Assembly: GCA_964019155.1 (NCBI GenBank)
Contig: OZ025243.1
Location: forward strand, 6,171,365 to 6,235,364
Reading direction: 5' to 3'
Length of the DNA stretch: 64,000 nt
Source: Osedax fenrisi
Lineage: Eukaryota > Annelida > Polychaeta > Sabellida > Siboglinidae
Positions 24,468 through 36,125 of the stretch are shown one piece after another; position 1 is the first letter of the stretch, and each line of letters opens with the position of its first letter. The translations under genes were made by a program, and so were the position numbers. The notes beneath the pieces were generated by a model, which was not told the origin of the DNA, ran no database searches, and worked only from the letters and a program-made list of their open reading frames with translations.

Positions 24468-24535
24468 CTGCTCCGACGGTTGTCGAATTAGGGATTTACA
24501 TAAATGGCTTTTACGACATTAGCGAACAAACAATG
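24468..24535 (+). CDS. Receptor exon 3: first beta strands of the ligand-binding domain
   Basis: Follows a strong acceptor (AATCTTTGTTTGCAG) and ends ATG|gttatt. Reads (A)APTVVELGIYINGFYDI and SEQTM, matching GlyR [22 protein letters not shown] position by position. Its length of 68 bp equals the corresponding exon in vertebrate Cys-loop receptor genes as I recall it. Entry phase 1, exit phase 0, consistent with both neighbours. Confidence 0.9.
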
Positions 24536-24884
24536 GTTATTATCATCGTCCACTGCGCGTGCGTGTTGTCTATGTACTTACACACGTAAACACACACACA
24601 CACATATATATATTAGTGTATTTTCAAATATATATTATCAGTATTACTAGATTAAATTAATTAAAATATTGTTCATTGAAATATATATATATTCATTGAA
24701 ATATATTTCATTTTTACCACAACATTATATAAATTACATAATTTATTTATTTATTATACTATATGTTTATACCAACGATACTAATAATACATATTATTTA
24801 TTGAATCACGACTTGAATACATATTATATATACAACATATAATTGGATCACTCGATATTTCTTACTCGACTACTTACCTGATTA

Positions 24885-25770
24885 CCTATTATGCATGCAT
24901 GATTACCTATCATGTAGCATTGAGCCGTAGGGTTCGTATAGCTGATGCTTTACTCACAATATTTCTCCAATTTACTCTGATGTTTGTCGCTCGCATTGAT
25001 TCAAAAGGATTCAGACCTGTTCAGTCTTTTATGTTATCAGACCATTTCATCTTAGGACATCCTATTTTTCTTGTGCCATTTACGGTACCTTGAATTATGA
25101 CTTTCGATATCGAATTAGTGTTGCGACATACATGTCCATACCATCGTAACTTCCTCTCCTTAACTTTCGTTAGTAGATCCTTATGTGGAGTATTCTGTTT
25201 CTCAGTTCAATATTGGTAATTCTATTATTTAGAATTCTAAGGAATCTATAGTCCATCACTGATATTCGTTTTTGAAGTTCTTTAGTTATTTTTCATGTCT
25301 CACCTGCATATAGGAATATCGAACTCACGAGTGAATATAGTATATTGCTTTAGTTCCAAATCATACTGAGCATTGTTAAAACCGATGTGGTTTGTGCTAT
25401 TCTTGTCATCATTTCTTTCTTTGAACCTTTATTATCTCTAATAGAACCTAGGTATTTAAAAGTGTTGACTTCTTTTATTTCTTCGCAATTCATTCAAATA
25501 CCAGTCTTGAAATGCCATTCTCAATTTGCCATAACGTGTTATTTTTCCTGATCTAATTTCCATGCCATATATCCGTGAGGTAGCATCTATTTTGTTGATC
25601 AGATTTCATTTTACTTTCACTCATTGCTTAGCCATCTATGTCATCAGCAAACCTTAAATTTGCAATAGATCTTCCTCCTATGGATATGGTACCCACATGG
25701 TCTAGTAGAGCTTTATTAATTATCTGCTCTACATTCTATAGAATAAGGTTGGAGATAGTAAACATATTGA
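24885..25770 (-). pseudogene. Decayed RTE/craTA-like reverse transcriptase
   Basis: In minus-strand order: GGRSIANLRFADDIDG (catalytic FADD, about 25640-25690, followed by a stop), VNTFKYLGSIRDNKGSKKEM, a thumb region with IFLYAGET-stop, LQKRISVMDYRFLRIL, RKLRR, YGHVCRNTNSIS, then GTVNGTRKIGCPKMKWSDNI with a stop where EWTGL has Trp. It ends MRATNIRVNWRNIVSKASAI. Several stops and shifts show it is dead. It is related to the open copy at 3-1010 but belongs to a different subfamily (KWxDNIKxWTGL type). Confidence 0.88.
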
Positions 25771-26964
25771 CATATATCATATACCCCTCAGGATAAAAGA
25801 ATAATAAAGTTAATGATGAACTAGAAATTAAATAAGTGAATAAATTAAAAGTAATAAAATAAAACGTTAACATAACATATTTATAAAATTAGTAATAATG
25901 CAAGGGTAATTAAAATAAGTAAATAGTAATAATAATATATAAAATGTATACATTAGTCTATAGTTTATGATATACGTTATATAGGAAGGATATGTATGTA
26001 TATTTCTAATGGGGGGTAGGGAGAGGGTTCTATAAATATGTAATACTATAACGGAATGTATGTTTTCGATATGAGTGAGTGAGAGGAGATGTATGAGGGG
26101 GCGTTAACAAGGGATCCAATTAGAAGTTGAACATAATTGGTGGTTGTTAATAGTGGCATATTACCGCGATTAATGGAGAACATAGTTAGTTAAAATATAA
26201 GAATACTGTAGTTTAAGGTGTACCTTAAATTACATTATGATAGCGAGTTCACTAAGAAGATAGAATATTAAGGTGCAGTAGTCAACAACATAAAGTATGA
26301 GCGCAATGATAGTGCACTGGTACTAGAGTACCATGGTAGGAGAGTTGGTTAGGTACTTCCATGTGATACCACATACTAGCGATGTGGGGTTGAGAGGTAC
26401 GTTATCATGCATATTATTATAACTATTTAGGAGGTATGAGGATGGAAATGTGTATTAACCATATAGTATAATCTCCTATATCGTATTATTGGTTAATGAA
26501 CTACTAATTAAGTACTATTATATTAAGTAATATACTATAATGAATAACATATCCTAGCTATAACGCTACTACTGGAATATATACGTGATATGTTAATAAG
26601 GATTCATTACGAATTCATTCGAGCGTGACCGACTTGAAATAATTCTAGTTAAGTTGAGGCCACCCTTGCGCAAATCGAGCGAATTTACAAATATTCGTCA
26701 CTATTTGCGGTTGTATAGTTCAAACACGTTAGAAGAATACTAATATTCAAATCTGTTTCGAGCGAATAATCATTAATAATAAAGCAAATGAATCATCCTC
26801 AATTGTAGACATATTTTCTATCGCGAACACCATTGCACGTAAACTAAATACCGGCATTATTTACAATCTAATTTTGTATACTTATACACATCTATATATA
26901 TATATATATATATATATATTTCTATATGTGTGTGTGATCGTAATACAGCCCGCAGGGGTATGTA

Positions 26965-27088
26965 CGCACTTCACAACTAGGTCAGATCTACTGTAGCCGG
27001 TATAGGGTCAGCTCTACTGTAGCCGGTATAGGGTCAGATCTACTGTAGCCAGTATAGGGTCAGATCTACTGTAGCCTGTAGCTGCAGG
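26965..27088. repeat. 26-bp minisatellite
   Basis: Four copies of a unit containing GGTCAGATCTACTGTAGCC and GGTATAG, with few differences between copies. Confidence 0.9.
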
Positions 27089-27322
27089 TTACTGACCACT
27101 ACGGTCAAGCCATGGTGACATCACAAGTACGCATGCGCAGACGTGATCACGTGCGAGTGTATGCGTATACGTATGTGTATGCGTATGTGTGTATGTATAT
27201 GTGCGTGTATGTGCGTGTGTGTGTGCGTGCGTCACATCGTGCGCACATCATGATGTATCTAATACTGTTTACATCTTCTCTTCCGGCAGAGTTTAGACAA
27301 TGCACTATGTCAACTGTAGTTA

Positions 27323-27363
<41 letters not shown>

Positions 27364-27556
27364 TATGTATTACATAGTAGTCATTTATCCTATAATACAA
27401 TACTATAGAACTTTATATAGTTTGTTAGAATTGTATCGAGTTGTTGATAAGTTAATTTTCAGTGAATCTAAAATAAAAATATTCATAATTAGTTAAATTC
27501 CAGTGTAGCATTATTCCACATTAATATCTACCTATATGTCGTACATTTTGTATATA
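27089..27556. other. GT-rich and (TA)n intronic DNA
   Basis: Contains CGCATGCGC and GATCACGTGCG in a GC-richer patch, a GTATGTGTATGCG run (27155-27235) and (TA)n at 27337-27363. No exon recognised. Confidence 0.45.
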
Positions 27557-27703
27557 GGGGCACTGGAACGATTTTTTATGTAGGAGGGACCAACCAATCA
27601 AAATAAATATCGTGGTAAAAGTGGGGGGGGGGACCAATACATAGGAGGTCCCCCTAGATTTTAAATTGTGGGGGGGGGGAAATATCCCCCGTCCACCCCT
27701 GTT
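27557..27703. mobile_element. Probable hAT-like MITE, degenerate
   Basis: Left end TAGGGGCACTGGAACGAT; right end, read inverted, CAGGGGTGGACGGGGGATAT. It contains two poly-G tracts. The ends are similar to hAT termini (YAGGGG), but no clear 8-bp duplication is seen, so boundaries are uncertain. Confidence 0.5.
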
Positions 27704-27815
27704 GCAGCGCCCGTAATTATGTACCACTTGGAGTACACTTTTAGAACGTATAGCAGTACATTCTGGTTACCAGATCTGGTTACTAGATATATGTTCAAAT
27801 ACAATCGAGGTCGAC

Positions 27816-28016
27816 TCATACTTTAGTATAATTACATTGCAGAGGTGAATGACTATTCGAATTCTCAGAAACATATACGCCGGTGTAAGAGAATACTCTG
27901 TTCGATAACAACGAATCCAGATCAACTACTTTGCACTCTCCGCATGATGGCCTAACATTGTCACCGCCTACTTCAGCGATGTTTTCCACTGTACATTCCA
28001 CGAAGTACACTAGCAT
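27816..28016 (-). CDS. Unrecognised small open frame, possible secreted peptide exon
   Basis: 66 codons from ATG 28016. It begins MLVYFVECTVENIAEVGG, has Cys at SCGEC and QCNYT, and contains a run like SNRVFSYTGVYVSENS. Upstream in frame (NILVIIVS) the sequence stays hydrophobic up to a stop, so a signal-peptide-like N-terminus is possible. Near the end, AAA|gtatgagt looks like a splice donor on this strand. Base composition is more exon-like than the surroundings. No domain recognised. It lies in intron 3 of the receptor on the opposite strand. It may be a nested exon or a chance frame. Confidence 0.25.
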   Translation of the reverse strand: MLVYFVECTVENIAEVGGDNVRPSCGECKVVDLDSLLSNRVFSYTGVYVSENSNSHSPLQCNYTKV

Positions 28017-28599
28017 ACTAACAATAATAACGAGAATGTTTCACGATACGGTAATCGTGCACTTATCCTATAGGCTTACATGTATCATATGTGTAATGCG
28101 ATTCTTTTGTTACGTTTAAAGAGAACAGCGAAAACAAATATATTGCACTATCGTCTTAATAATTGCACTATCGGTTAAGTATCTAAGAATACGATTATGT
28201 ATGAACTATTCCATATCAATATATATGAAAATAAAAGGGTTATTAGTTTTCACCATTAATATTTGGCTAAATCGCAAAAAGATCTTTAATAATGCTATAA
28301 AAGTTACTGGATAATATAATTATGAGAAAAAACTTAGGAATGTATGCATACGAAGAACATTCAATGAACTAAAATTAAACTTAGAACGAAACGGGAAAAT
28401 AAATAATAGTTCAACAAATAAATTGCAATCATTCGAAAGCGTATGAAAAGGTCAATGTCATTCAATAATAATGCATTACAGTAGATACAATATTATCAAT
28501 AGGTATATATGTATACAGTGTATATATATATACATCTAAATAGTTGACAATTTAGCACATGTATTAATTATTAGTTAGTTTTATTTATAATACACTATA

Positions 28600-28633
28600 T
28601 ACATACCTAATTACTGTAGTAATTAGGTATGTA
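28600..28633. repeat. Perfect short hairpin
   Basis: TACATACCTAATTACT and AGTAATTAGGTATGTA are exact reverse complements separated by two bases. It is either the core of a small foldback element or a chance palindrome. Confidence 0.8.
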
Positions 28634-29199
28634 TTATAATAACATAGACTCAAAGAAAGATAATGGTAATCATAGATAAATAATGATAATACGACTAGCC
28701 GATAAGTCATTCCTAATAAAGATGTGAACAAACATTGAAATGCGATATACGATCAGACGAAAAAGCACCCAATATTAATATATACTTACTAGGGAATACG
28801 TACAAACACATCCTGATTCCTCGTTATCCATACTCGAATATGAAGTAAGCAAAGTAGTATGTGCCGATTGCCGATTAACGATGATACCAACCTATGGAAT
28901 ATACATACCTATTAATAGAGTACATATATAATGTATATACCTATAGAGTAATACCTATTGTCTCGATATATATTTATGATTCTGAAATTACCCTGCAATT
29001 ACTAAATCTAAACATACTGATATACACGGGGATACTAGCTTAAGCTAACACTATATTAATACTATCCCTATAATTAGCGATATCTATACATACATCTACG
29101 TTAGGTTAACAATGGACGATGTTGATTAATGGTATTGGCGTGGGGTATAGCATTGACTGATCGCACTAGAGCATAATGGTTGCGTAATAATAGTATGAC

Positions 29200-29520
29200 G
29201 TAACAACTCGCTGGCGATGGTCGTTATGGTTACGGCGAGGGTGCTGCGCGTCAGGTGCTCGGGTTTAAGGGGCGTGGTCACCGAATAAAGCCGAGTAAAG
29301 CCGAGTATAGCCGGGTGGTTCCGAGTGCTTTAGCATAACTCCTCTATTCACTACCTAGGCCGCGGTAGGGGTGGTACACATCCATCACCATTACCTCCTC
29401 CAGTGTAAACATACCCCAACATAACGGGTGTCCGTAAACAGAATATGTAGATGGGTACCAGGTTGAGGAGTTATTCTGCCGTGGTAATACACGCAGTACA
29501 CGCTCACTGTTTACTATCGT
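29200..29520. other. GC-richer intronic patch
   Basis: Holds a short tandem repeat AAAGCCGAGT (29287-29315) and an inverted ATAACTCCTC pair (about 29336 and 29467). No exon phase or receptor homology found. Confidence 0.4.
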
Positions 29521-29756
29521 TGTGTAATAGAATAGAATATAACTATTTACTTTAAATATTCATATTATATTCATATATAATTAATTGTTTTCAAATATAA
29601 ATATAATACAATACATACAGTACCGACTTACTTATTTACTCGACTATTAACTTAATGTATTATAAGAGTTGCATTGTTATTATTCATTAGTGTACTTAAT
29701 TGTCTAATTAATTACAACTTATCTACTGACTTAATGTCTTACCTACATAACTAAAT

Positions 29757-30198
29757 ACTTGAGTACTTTCTCGTTACTTCGTTACCTACCCCCCCCCCTA
29801 CCGTTACACCTCCAGGACTACATTCTTGATTACTTACTCGTTACTTCGTTACCTACTCCCCCACCATTATACTTACAGGACTACATTCTTGATTACTTAA
29901 TCATTACTTCGTTACCTACCCCCCCACCGTTACACCTACATGACTACCTACTTGATTACACACTCGTTACTTCGTTAACTACTCCCCCTACCGTTACACC
30001 TCCAGGACTACATACTTGATTACTTACTCGTTACTTCGTTACCTACCCCCCCCCTACCGTTACACCTCCAGGACTACATTCTTGATTACTTACTCGTTAC
30101 TTCGTTAACTACTCCCCCACCGTTACACCTACATGACTACCTACTTGATTACTTAATCATTACTTCGTTACCTACCCCCCCCCCCGTTACATCTACAG
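29757..30198 (+). repeat. Minisatellite made of exon 4 acceptor sites
   Basis: Seven copies of a 63-66 bp unit: TTGATTACTTACTCGTTACT, TCGTTACCTACC, a C-run, CCGTTACACCTCCAG, then GACTAC. The last copy is the real acceptor (AG ends at 30198) and GACTAC is the start of exon 4. In the six upstream copies the AG positions end at 29815, 29878, 29941, 30005, 30071 and 30134. Four keep CAG|GACTAC; those at 29941 and 30134 have CAT instead. The C-run length varies from five to about thirteen. Confidence 0.93.
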
Positions 30199-30297
30199 GA
30201 CTACTCTCTCAACATGTACCTGAGACAGCAGTGGACCGATGTACGACTGCGCTTTCAACCGTTCAACAACGAAACCGTACAAATGGTGAAACTGCAG
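30199..30297 (+). CDS. Receptor exon 4: loop D strand
   Basis: 33 codons, phase 0 at both ends, TACAG acceptor and CTGCAG|gtatct donor. Starts DYSLNMYLRQQWTDVRLRF, aligning with GlyR DYRVNIFLRQQWNDPRLAY. The Arg of YLRQQW corresponds to R65 of human GlyR alpha1, which binds the ligand carboxylate. It continues QPFNNETVQMVKLQ, where NET is a possible N-glycosylation site. Vertebrate genes have one exon for this part and the next; here a 477-bp intron divides them. Confidence 0.95.
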
Positions 30298-30774
30298 GTA
30301 TCTATCGCCATCTATCGGTGATAAATTTCACTTACTACTTACATATATTGTTCCAGGATATTGTTATATGATATTAGGCGCGACATAATATATATAAGTA
30401 TATTCATTACATCAAATATATAAGCTCTGTCTAATAAGAACATTATATATATATATATATATAAATATATATATGCATCATTATTTACTAGTTACTATAC
30501 AATATTTATATTAATATATATTAAGGACATATGTCCCATTAATCGTCCTATATCATTTCAAAAAAAAGTAGTCACTTATCGAATAAATGTACATTTTTAA
30601 TATGTAATTATTTCTATATATATATATATATATCGGATATATATTCAAATAGTTAATTTATCTATACACCTATGTATTAACAATAGTAAGTATGACTCAC
30701 ATCTCTATGTTATCATACGACATGATATTCACTTCGGCGCTATTTGATTGACACCTGTCACCGGCCTCTTGCAG
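30298..30774. other. Intron 4
   Basis: AT-rich, with (TA)n runs near 30447-30463 and 30617-30632. Nothing else seen. Confidence 0.7.
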
Positions 30775-30908
30775 GACTACATGTGGGAGAAGATCTGGGT
30801 ACCCGACGTGTTCTTCCGTAACGAGAAGTCGGCCTCTTATCATGACGTCACCACTCCGAACAGACTGCTGAATCTCTACAGCGACGGTCGGCTTTGGTAC
30901 GTTACCAA
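30775..30908 (+). CDS. Receptor exon 5: loop A and following strands
   Basis: Starts DYMWEKIWVPDVFFRNEKSA after CTCTTGCAG and runs through SYHDVTTPNRLLNLYSDGRL to WYVT, ending AA before gttagt (phase 2). WVPDVFFRNEK is the loop A signature (WxPDxFFxNEK) of the family. The split codon AA|A gives Lys and continues smoothly into the Cys-loop exon. A 15-bp tandem repeat begins less than 20 bases after the donor. Confidence 0.95.
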
Positions 30909-30926
30909 GTTAGTAGCGACGTTCAG

Positions 30927-30976
30927 TATTACATCATCGGTATTACATCATCGGTATTGCATCATCGGTATTGCGT
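30927..30976. repeat. 15-bp tandem repeat next to exon 5 donor
   Basis: About three and a half copies of TATTACATCATCGG with an A/G difference, starting 19 bases after the exon 5 donor. Confidence 0.85.
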
Positions 30977-31326
30977 AATGGTATGACGTCATTATTAAAT
31001 AGTGGTACGCGCGACGCGTGTATCTTGTATGTAGGACCAGTAAATAGTGGGACTGGGTAGATTCCAATCCTATTTACTCTTACTTTTCAGTATTTCCAAA
31101 CTTGGATTCCCCTTATAAAATAATGATCCTATAGGTATATACCTTTGCGTTTACTTGCGTCTATACGTATATATATATATATATATATATTGTTATTGTT
31201 ATTTTGTGGAGTCCTTTCATCCCATCCAGGAACTTAGATGAAGTTTTCACTTATAACAATAATATATATATACGTGGGTGTGTGTATGTGTTTACCATAC
31301 ATTATTATAGATATGTGTTTATATAC

Positions 31327-31367
<41 letters not shown>

Positions 31368-31975
31368 AGGATACATGATTGATCACATTCTCCTATATGT
31401 ACGCTACTAATGATGGTATATACAGTAAAGTGGGTCACCCGACTATTACCATAGTCTACGCAATACTCAATACTAAATAATCCTAACTAAATATAAAATA
31501 GTTATATTCGGTATTAAAAATATAACAGAGGACATAAACTATAATTAGTAAATATCAGGAGATTAGGAGATGTTATAGTCGTACGTAATACAAATAAACA
31601 TAGGAATGCGTGTGTGTTATAATATAGACGTGTTATAACCGAGGACATAGCCTATCGGTTACATATACATATGTACACAATGTTAAGTAATAGGTTATAT
31701 ATGACATAATCATTATGTTGGCTTAATAATTAGGTTATCAATATTTACCGATATTTCACCGTATCAATGTATTATCGAGTAATTGGTAGTATGAATCATT
31801 CCTATAGGAATTACTATATATAGGTATGACTCATACCGACGTATTATCGTATTATCGTGTACATATTCGTGTACAACAGCATTAGCAATACACTTGTTCA
31901 GGGATAATCACAATGTTAACATTAATATAACTCGTTAATAAATAATTATACCATAATAATTATATATATATAAAT
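30977..31975 (-). mobile_element. Intronic stretch with SINE family 1 3'-end fragment
   Basis: At 31189-31258 the minus strand shows only the SINE tail: TTATAAGTGAAAACTTCATC, GTTCCTGGATGGGATGAAAG, then (AACAAT)n running into (TA)n. The rest of this stretch is AT-rich filler, with (TA)n at 31331-31362. Confidence 0.75.
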
Positions 31976-32155
31976 ATTGTTATTGTTATTTGTTATTTGT
32001 TATTTGGTGGAGTCCTTTCATCCCATCCAGGAACTTAGATGAAGTTTTCACTTATAACCATATATGGCTCTAATCTCCCTTCGAAGCCGCTCTCGTGTTA
32101 AGGCATCCATGGTTTTAACGAGAGCCGATCATTTATTTATACACAATTATATAAG

Positions 32156-32159
<4 letters not shown>
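31976..32159 (-). mobile_element. SINE family 1, head missing
   Basis: On the minus strand the body begins at ATGATCTTATATAATTG and runs through GAGAGCCG.., CCATGGATGCC, GCGGCTTCGAAGGGA, TTATAAGTGAAAACTTCATC and the tail. The tRNA-like head is replaced by (TA)n (32160-32200). Confidence 0.9.
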
Positions 32160-32206
<47 letters not shown>

Positions 32207-32277
32207 TACTATATAAGTGTTATCGTAATTAAAGTTTTTTAATTTAAGTGTGGTTTCATCTAAATATAATATAAACA

Positions 32278-32452
32278 CGTGACTACCACGTGATACAAAG
32301 TAACACGCACACGTGACTATCGTGTGACTATAGTCACGTGACTTATGCTGATTTAAATAATAATATTATGTATATTAATAATTATTCGATAGGCGTGTAT
32401 TATAAACACGTGACTTTAGCGTACCTGTCACGTGTTATTTGTCACGTGTATA
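32278..32452. promoter_or_regulatory. CACGTG cluster in intron 5
   Basis: Six CACGTG palindromes (near 32277, 32288, 32310, 32334, 32405 and 32430-32445), most as TCACGTGA or ACACGTGAC. A possible intronic enhancer, or residue of the same repeat class as 6195-6430. Confidence 0.3.
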
Positions 32453-32792
32453 GGCCTGCGGGGATACACTCTAAATGTGTAAAAAGCATTGTTACGTGGA
32501 ACCGGGCTTTTTTAATATCCGCATCCATAAAGAGTATCTATAAAATCCATATAGAGTATCTTAAGGCGATATATATATATATTTAGTTATTTAGTTATTT
32601 ATTAAAGGAGTCGAATATACGATTTTCAATTAATTTGTATTCGAAAATAAACTCATTCCTATTATATTCTAATTTCGGAAATGTATTTCCACTTAATTAT
32701 AATGAAATATTAATAAGTTGTCCTTGTTATGTAATAGTGAAATCAGTAAATCTATATATAGACTGTTTTTCTGATTATAAATAGTGAATATA

Positions 32793-32831
<39 letters not shown>

Positions 32832-32975
32832 CGGAAGGCGCCTATGTATATGCGTATGTAAAGCGAAGGTATATTCGTATATTAATGTGTATGTGTATAT
32901 ATTACATATTAACTATAGTACAGTTAGGGTAAAGTATATATTTGTTTTAATAATATAAATAGTATATTAATATAA

Positions 32976-33313
32976 CTACACTGTTAAAAATGATGGTTTT
33001 ATAGACTAATATTTACTGCAGAAAACCATCGAAAGGGTATTTAAGAAAACATATAAATTGTATTCTGTGAAACCGACTGTAAAAACCATCAACATGTTAT
33101 CTTAATTTCTATTATGGAAAACCCTCTAAATAGTATTCTTAATTTCTACTGTGGAAAACCCTCTAAATGGTATTCTTAAATCCTATAATAGAAAACCCTT
33201 AATATGGTATTCTAAAAATTTCACTGCATAAAACCATCAAAAGGGTTCTATTATAAGCATACCTTAAAACCCTTTATTTTACTGCAGAAAACCATTTACT
33301 TATTACTGTGTAG
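32976..33313. mobile_element. Possible MITE with internal 45-bp repeats
   Basis: Ends are CTACACTGTTAAAAATGATG and, read inverted, CTACACAGTAATAAGTAAAT, each followed by GGTTTT. The flanks share TATATTAATATAA. The inside consists of degenerate units with AAAACCCTCTAAATGGTATT and TCTACTGTGG. The class is not identified. Confidence 0.5.
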
Positions 33314-34167
33314 TATATTAATATAATTAGTATATTAATATAACGAGTATATTAATATATATATATATATAAATTTACATAGGTTACTATCGCAGACAAT
33401 TGTTTTGTTTATAATATAAATTCGTATGCCAGTGTAATAAATTCAATGTACATTGTATACTTTACATATACACCCTATGGGGGATATCAGAGATATATTT
33501 ATATTTATACAGCATATTTATTTTAGAATATAAATATAATTGTAAAATGTTATAAGTTTATATATATAGGTAAATGTATATTATTATGAGTAATTTTACT
33601 GATATTATATCAGTAATATATTAGTGTACATATAAGGCGTCATATTAAATGGTTTAAAATGTGACAGGATTTTTAAATTAGCCAATAATTGTTCATAATT
33701 TATTTATATATTATTTATATTAATTCACAATCATTATTTAGTGGTGTGTGTGTGCGACGCATTGTGACACACAGTGTGCGTGTATCAAATTAGAAACCGA
33801 CCATATCGTATACTATACATCTATATGTATTATACTAGTTTATATGTATCTACGAGTATATATACAATATATATATAATGTGATCGCAGAGCATGCTTAC
33901 CGACATACCGACATATGTCATGCACTTAGTGGGCCGCGGATATGTGTCATAATGCCAGACTATTGTTTAGCCGTAGTAATGCGCGTGCTTGCGTGTATTA
34001 ATTATGAGCTAACGACAAGGACATGGCCTTGGTAACAATCTACCATTACGATGACAACTAAATCCGTATGACACGATTGTGTGTGTTTGTGTGGGTGTGT
34101 CATTTAACATGTATGTATATGATCTGTATTCAACAAATACTATTTATATTGGGTTAATAATTATGTA

Positions 34168-34203
<36 letters not shown>
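33314..34203. other. Intronic filler
   Basis: AT-rich, with a GC-richer piece at 33745-34035 that shows no receptor homology or recognisable frame, and (TA)n at 34172-34202. Confidence 0.4.
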
Positions 34204-34206
<3 letters not shown>

Positions 34207-34495
34207 CTACCTTTGTGGCTCAGTGGTTAAGGCGTCAGACACACAAGCAGTAGGACACGGGTTCGAGCCTCGTCCGGACCATTAATTAATTTAATAAAAA
34301 TGGGTCTTAAAATATTATTAAGAAGTGATCATATATAATTGTGTATACATAGATAGGCTCTCGTTAAAACCATGGATGCCTTAACATGAGAGCGGCTTCG
34401 AAGTGACATTAGAGCCTTATATGGTTATAAGTGAAATCTTTATCCAAGTTCCTGGATGGGATGAAATGACTCCACCAATTAAAAAAAATAACAAT
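34204..34495 (+). mobile_element. SINE family 1, best full-length copy
   Basis: Head: TGTGGCTCAGTGGTTAAGGC (box A) and GGTTCGAGCC (box B), then TCGTCCGGACCATTAATTAA. Body: GGGTCTTAAAATATTATTAA, TAGGCTCTCGTTAAAACCAT, GGATGCCTTAACATGAGAGC, GGCTTCGAAGTGACATTAGA. 3' part: GGTTATAAGTGAAATC, TTCCTGGATGGGATGAAATG, ACTCCACCAATT, tail AAAAAAATAACAAT. (TA)n lies on both sides, consistent with insertion into a (TA)n tract. Confidence 0.93.
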
Positions 34496-34914
34496 ATATA
34501 TATATATATATATATATATCATGTATAGACATTATATGTGTAAATGTCATGCATTAATGTATATGTATTACGTATATGTCATGTCTAGAATATATTGGAA
34601 TATGTGTCATACTAAATTATATTACATAATAATCAAATAGTTATATAACTTGTCAGGATATATACGAGTATGAGTATAAGTATGTCTACACGCGTGAGAT
34701 GAACACTACGTACATCGTGCGTTTGTGTGTGTGTTATTGTATGTCCTTCACGTAATACACGCAAGGAATCCATGTCCTCTATATACGTCGTACAATGTAG
34801 CCTAAACAGTATAATTAACCAAGAATACGGATCTTGCGTGATGCGGTCATTGTTTTATAGTACTTACTAATTATATAGTAATCACTACTATAGTACTTCT
34901 ACATTTCTACATTC

Positions 34915-35985
34915 TACACTTCTATAGAATATACTATAATATACTAGAATATACTATAATATACTAGAATATGCTATAAAATACTATAATATACTATATT
35001 ATACTAGAATATACAATAATATACTAGAATATACTATAATATACTATAATATACTATAGCATACTGAATATGCTAGAATATACTATAATATGCTATAATA
35101 TACTATAATATACTAGAATATACTATAATATACTAGAATATGCTATAATATACTAGAATATACTATAATATACTAGAATATACTATAAAATACTATAATA
35201 TACAATAATATACTATAATATACTATAATATACTAGAATATGCTATAATATACTATAATATACTAGAATATACTATAAAATACTAAAATAAACTATAATA
35301 TACTAGAATATACTAGAATATACTAGAATATACTATAATATACTAGAATATGCTATAATATACTATAATATACTAGAATATACTATAAAATACTATAATA
35401 TACTAGAATATACTATAATATACTAGAATATGCTATAATATACTAGAATATACTATAATATACTAGAATATACTATAAAATACTATAATATACAATAATA
35501 TACTATAATATACTATAATATACTAGAATATGCTATAATATACTATAATATACTAGAATATACTATAAAATACTAAAATAAACTATAATATACTAGAATA
35601 TACTAGAATATACTAGAATATGCTATAATATACTAGAATATACTATAATATACTATAATATGCTATAATATACTAGAATATACTATAATATACTAGAATA
35701 TACTATAAAATACTATAATATACTATAATATACTAGAATATACTATAATATACTAGAATATGCTATAATATACTATAATATACTAGAATATACTATAAAA
35801 TACTATAATATACTATAATATACTAGAATATACTATAATATACTAGAATATGCTATAATATACTAGAATATACTATAATATACTAGAATATACTATAAAA
35901 TATTATAATATACTATAATATACTATAATATACTGTAATATACTAGAATACGCTAGAATATTCTAGAATATACTAGCATATACAC
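34915..35985. repeat. 10-bp satellite array with higher-order structure
   Basis: About 105 consecutive 10-bp units, mostly TACTATAATA or TACTAGAATA, with rarer TGCTATAATA, TACTATAAAA and TACAATAATA. The order of variants repeats at a larger period: the block around 35181 recurs about 290 bp later, around 35471. A looser 10-bp-periodic zone begins at about 34915. Confidence 0.93.
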
Positions 35986-36037
35986 TCTATAGAGTACGAC
36001 CTAACGGGTATGTAACGCGCAAACATCACGTCGTACG

Positions 36038-36125
36038 CACACACACATACGCACACACATACGTACACACATACACACACACATACGCACACACATACGC
36101 ACACACACACGCACATACACATGTA
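36038..36125. repeat. CA-rich microsatellite
   Basis: (CACACATACG)-type imperfect CA repeat upstream of the Cys-loop exon. Confidence 0.85.

Larger units (their letters stand above)
24536..30198. other. Intron 3, about 5.7 kb
   Basis: Contains a decayed RTE-like RT (24885-25770), a 26-bp minisatellite, a hAT-like MITE, a minus-strand open frame of unknown nature (27816-28016), a perfect-stem hairpin and, directly before exon 4, the acceptor-site minisatellite. The stretches 25771-26960 and 28640-29200 hold nothing recognisable. Confidence 0.7.

Noticed and set aside
34204..34285. Possible functional tRNA genes at SINE heads (also at 2020-2095 and 17972-18050)
   Set aside because: Box A and B are present, but the sequence continues into the shared SINE body, and the cloverleaf stems do not pair convincingly.
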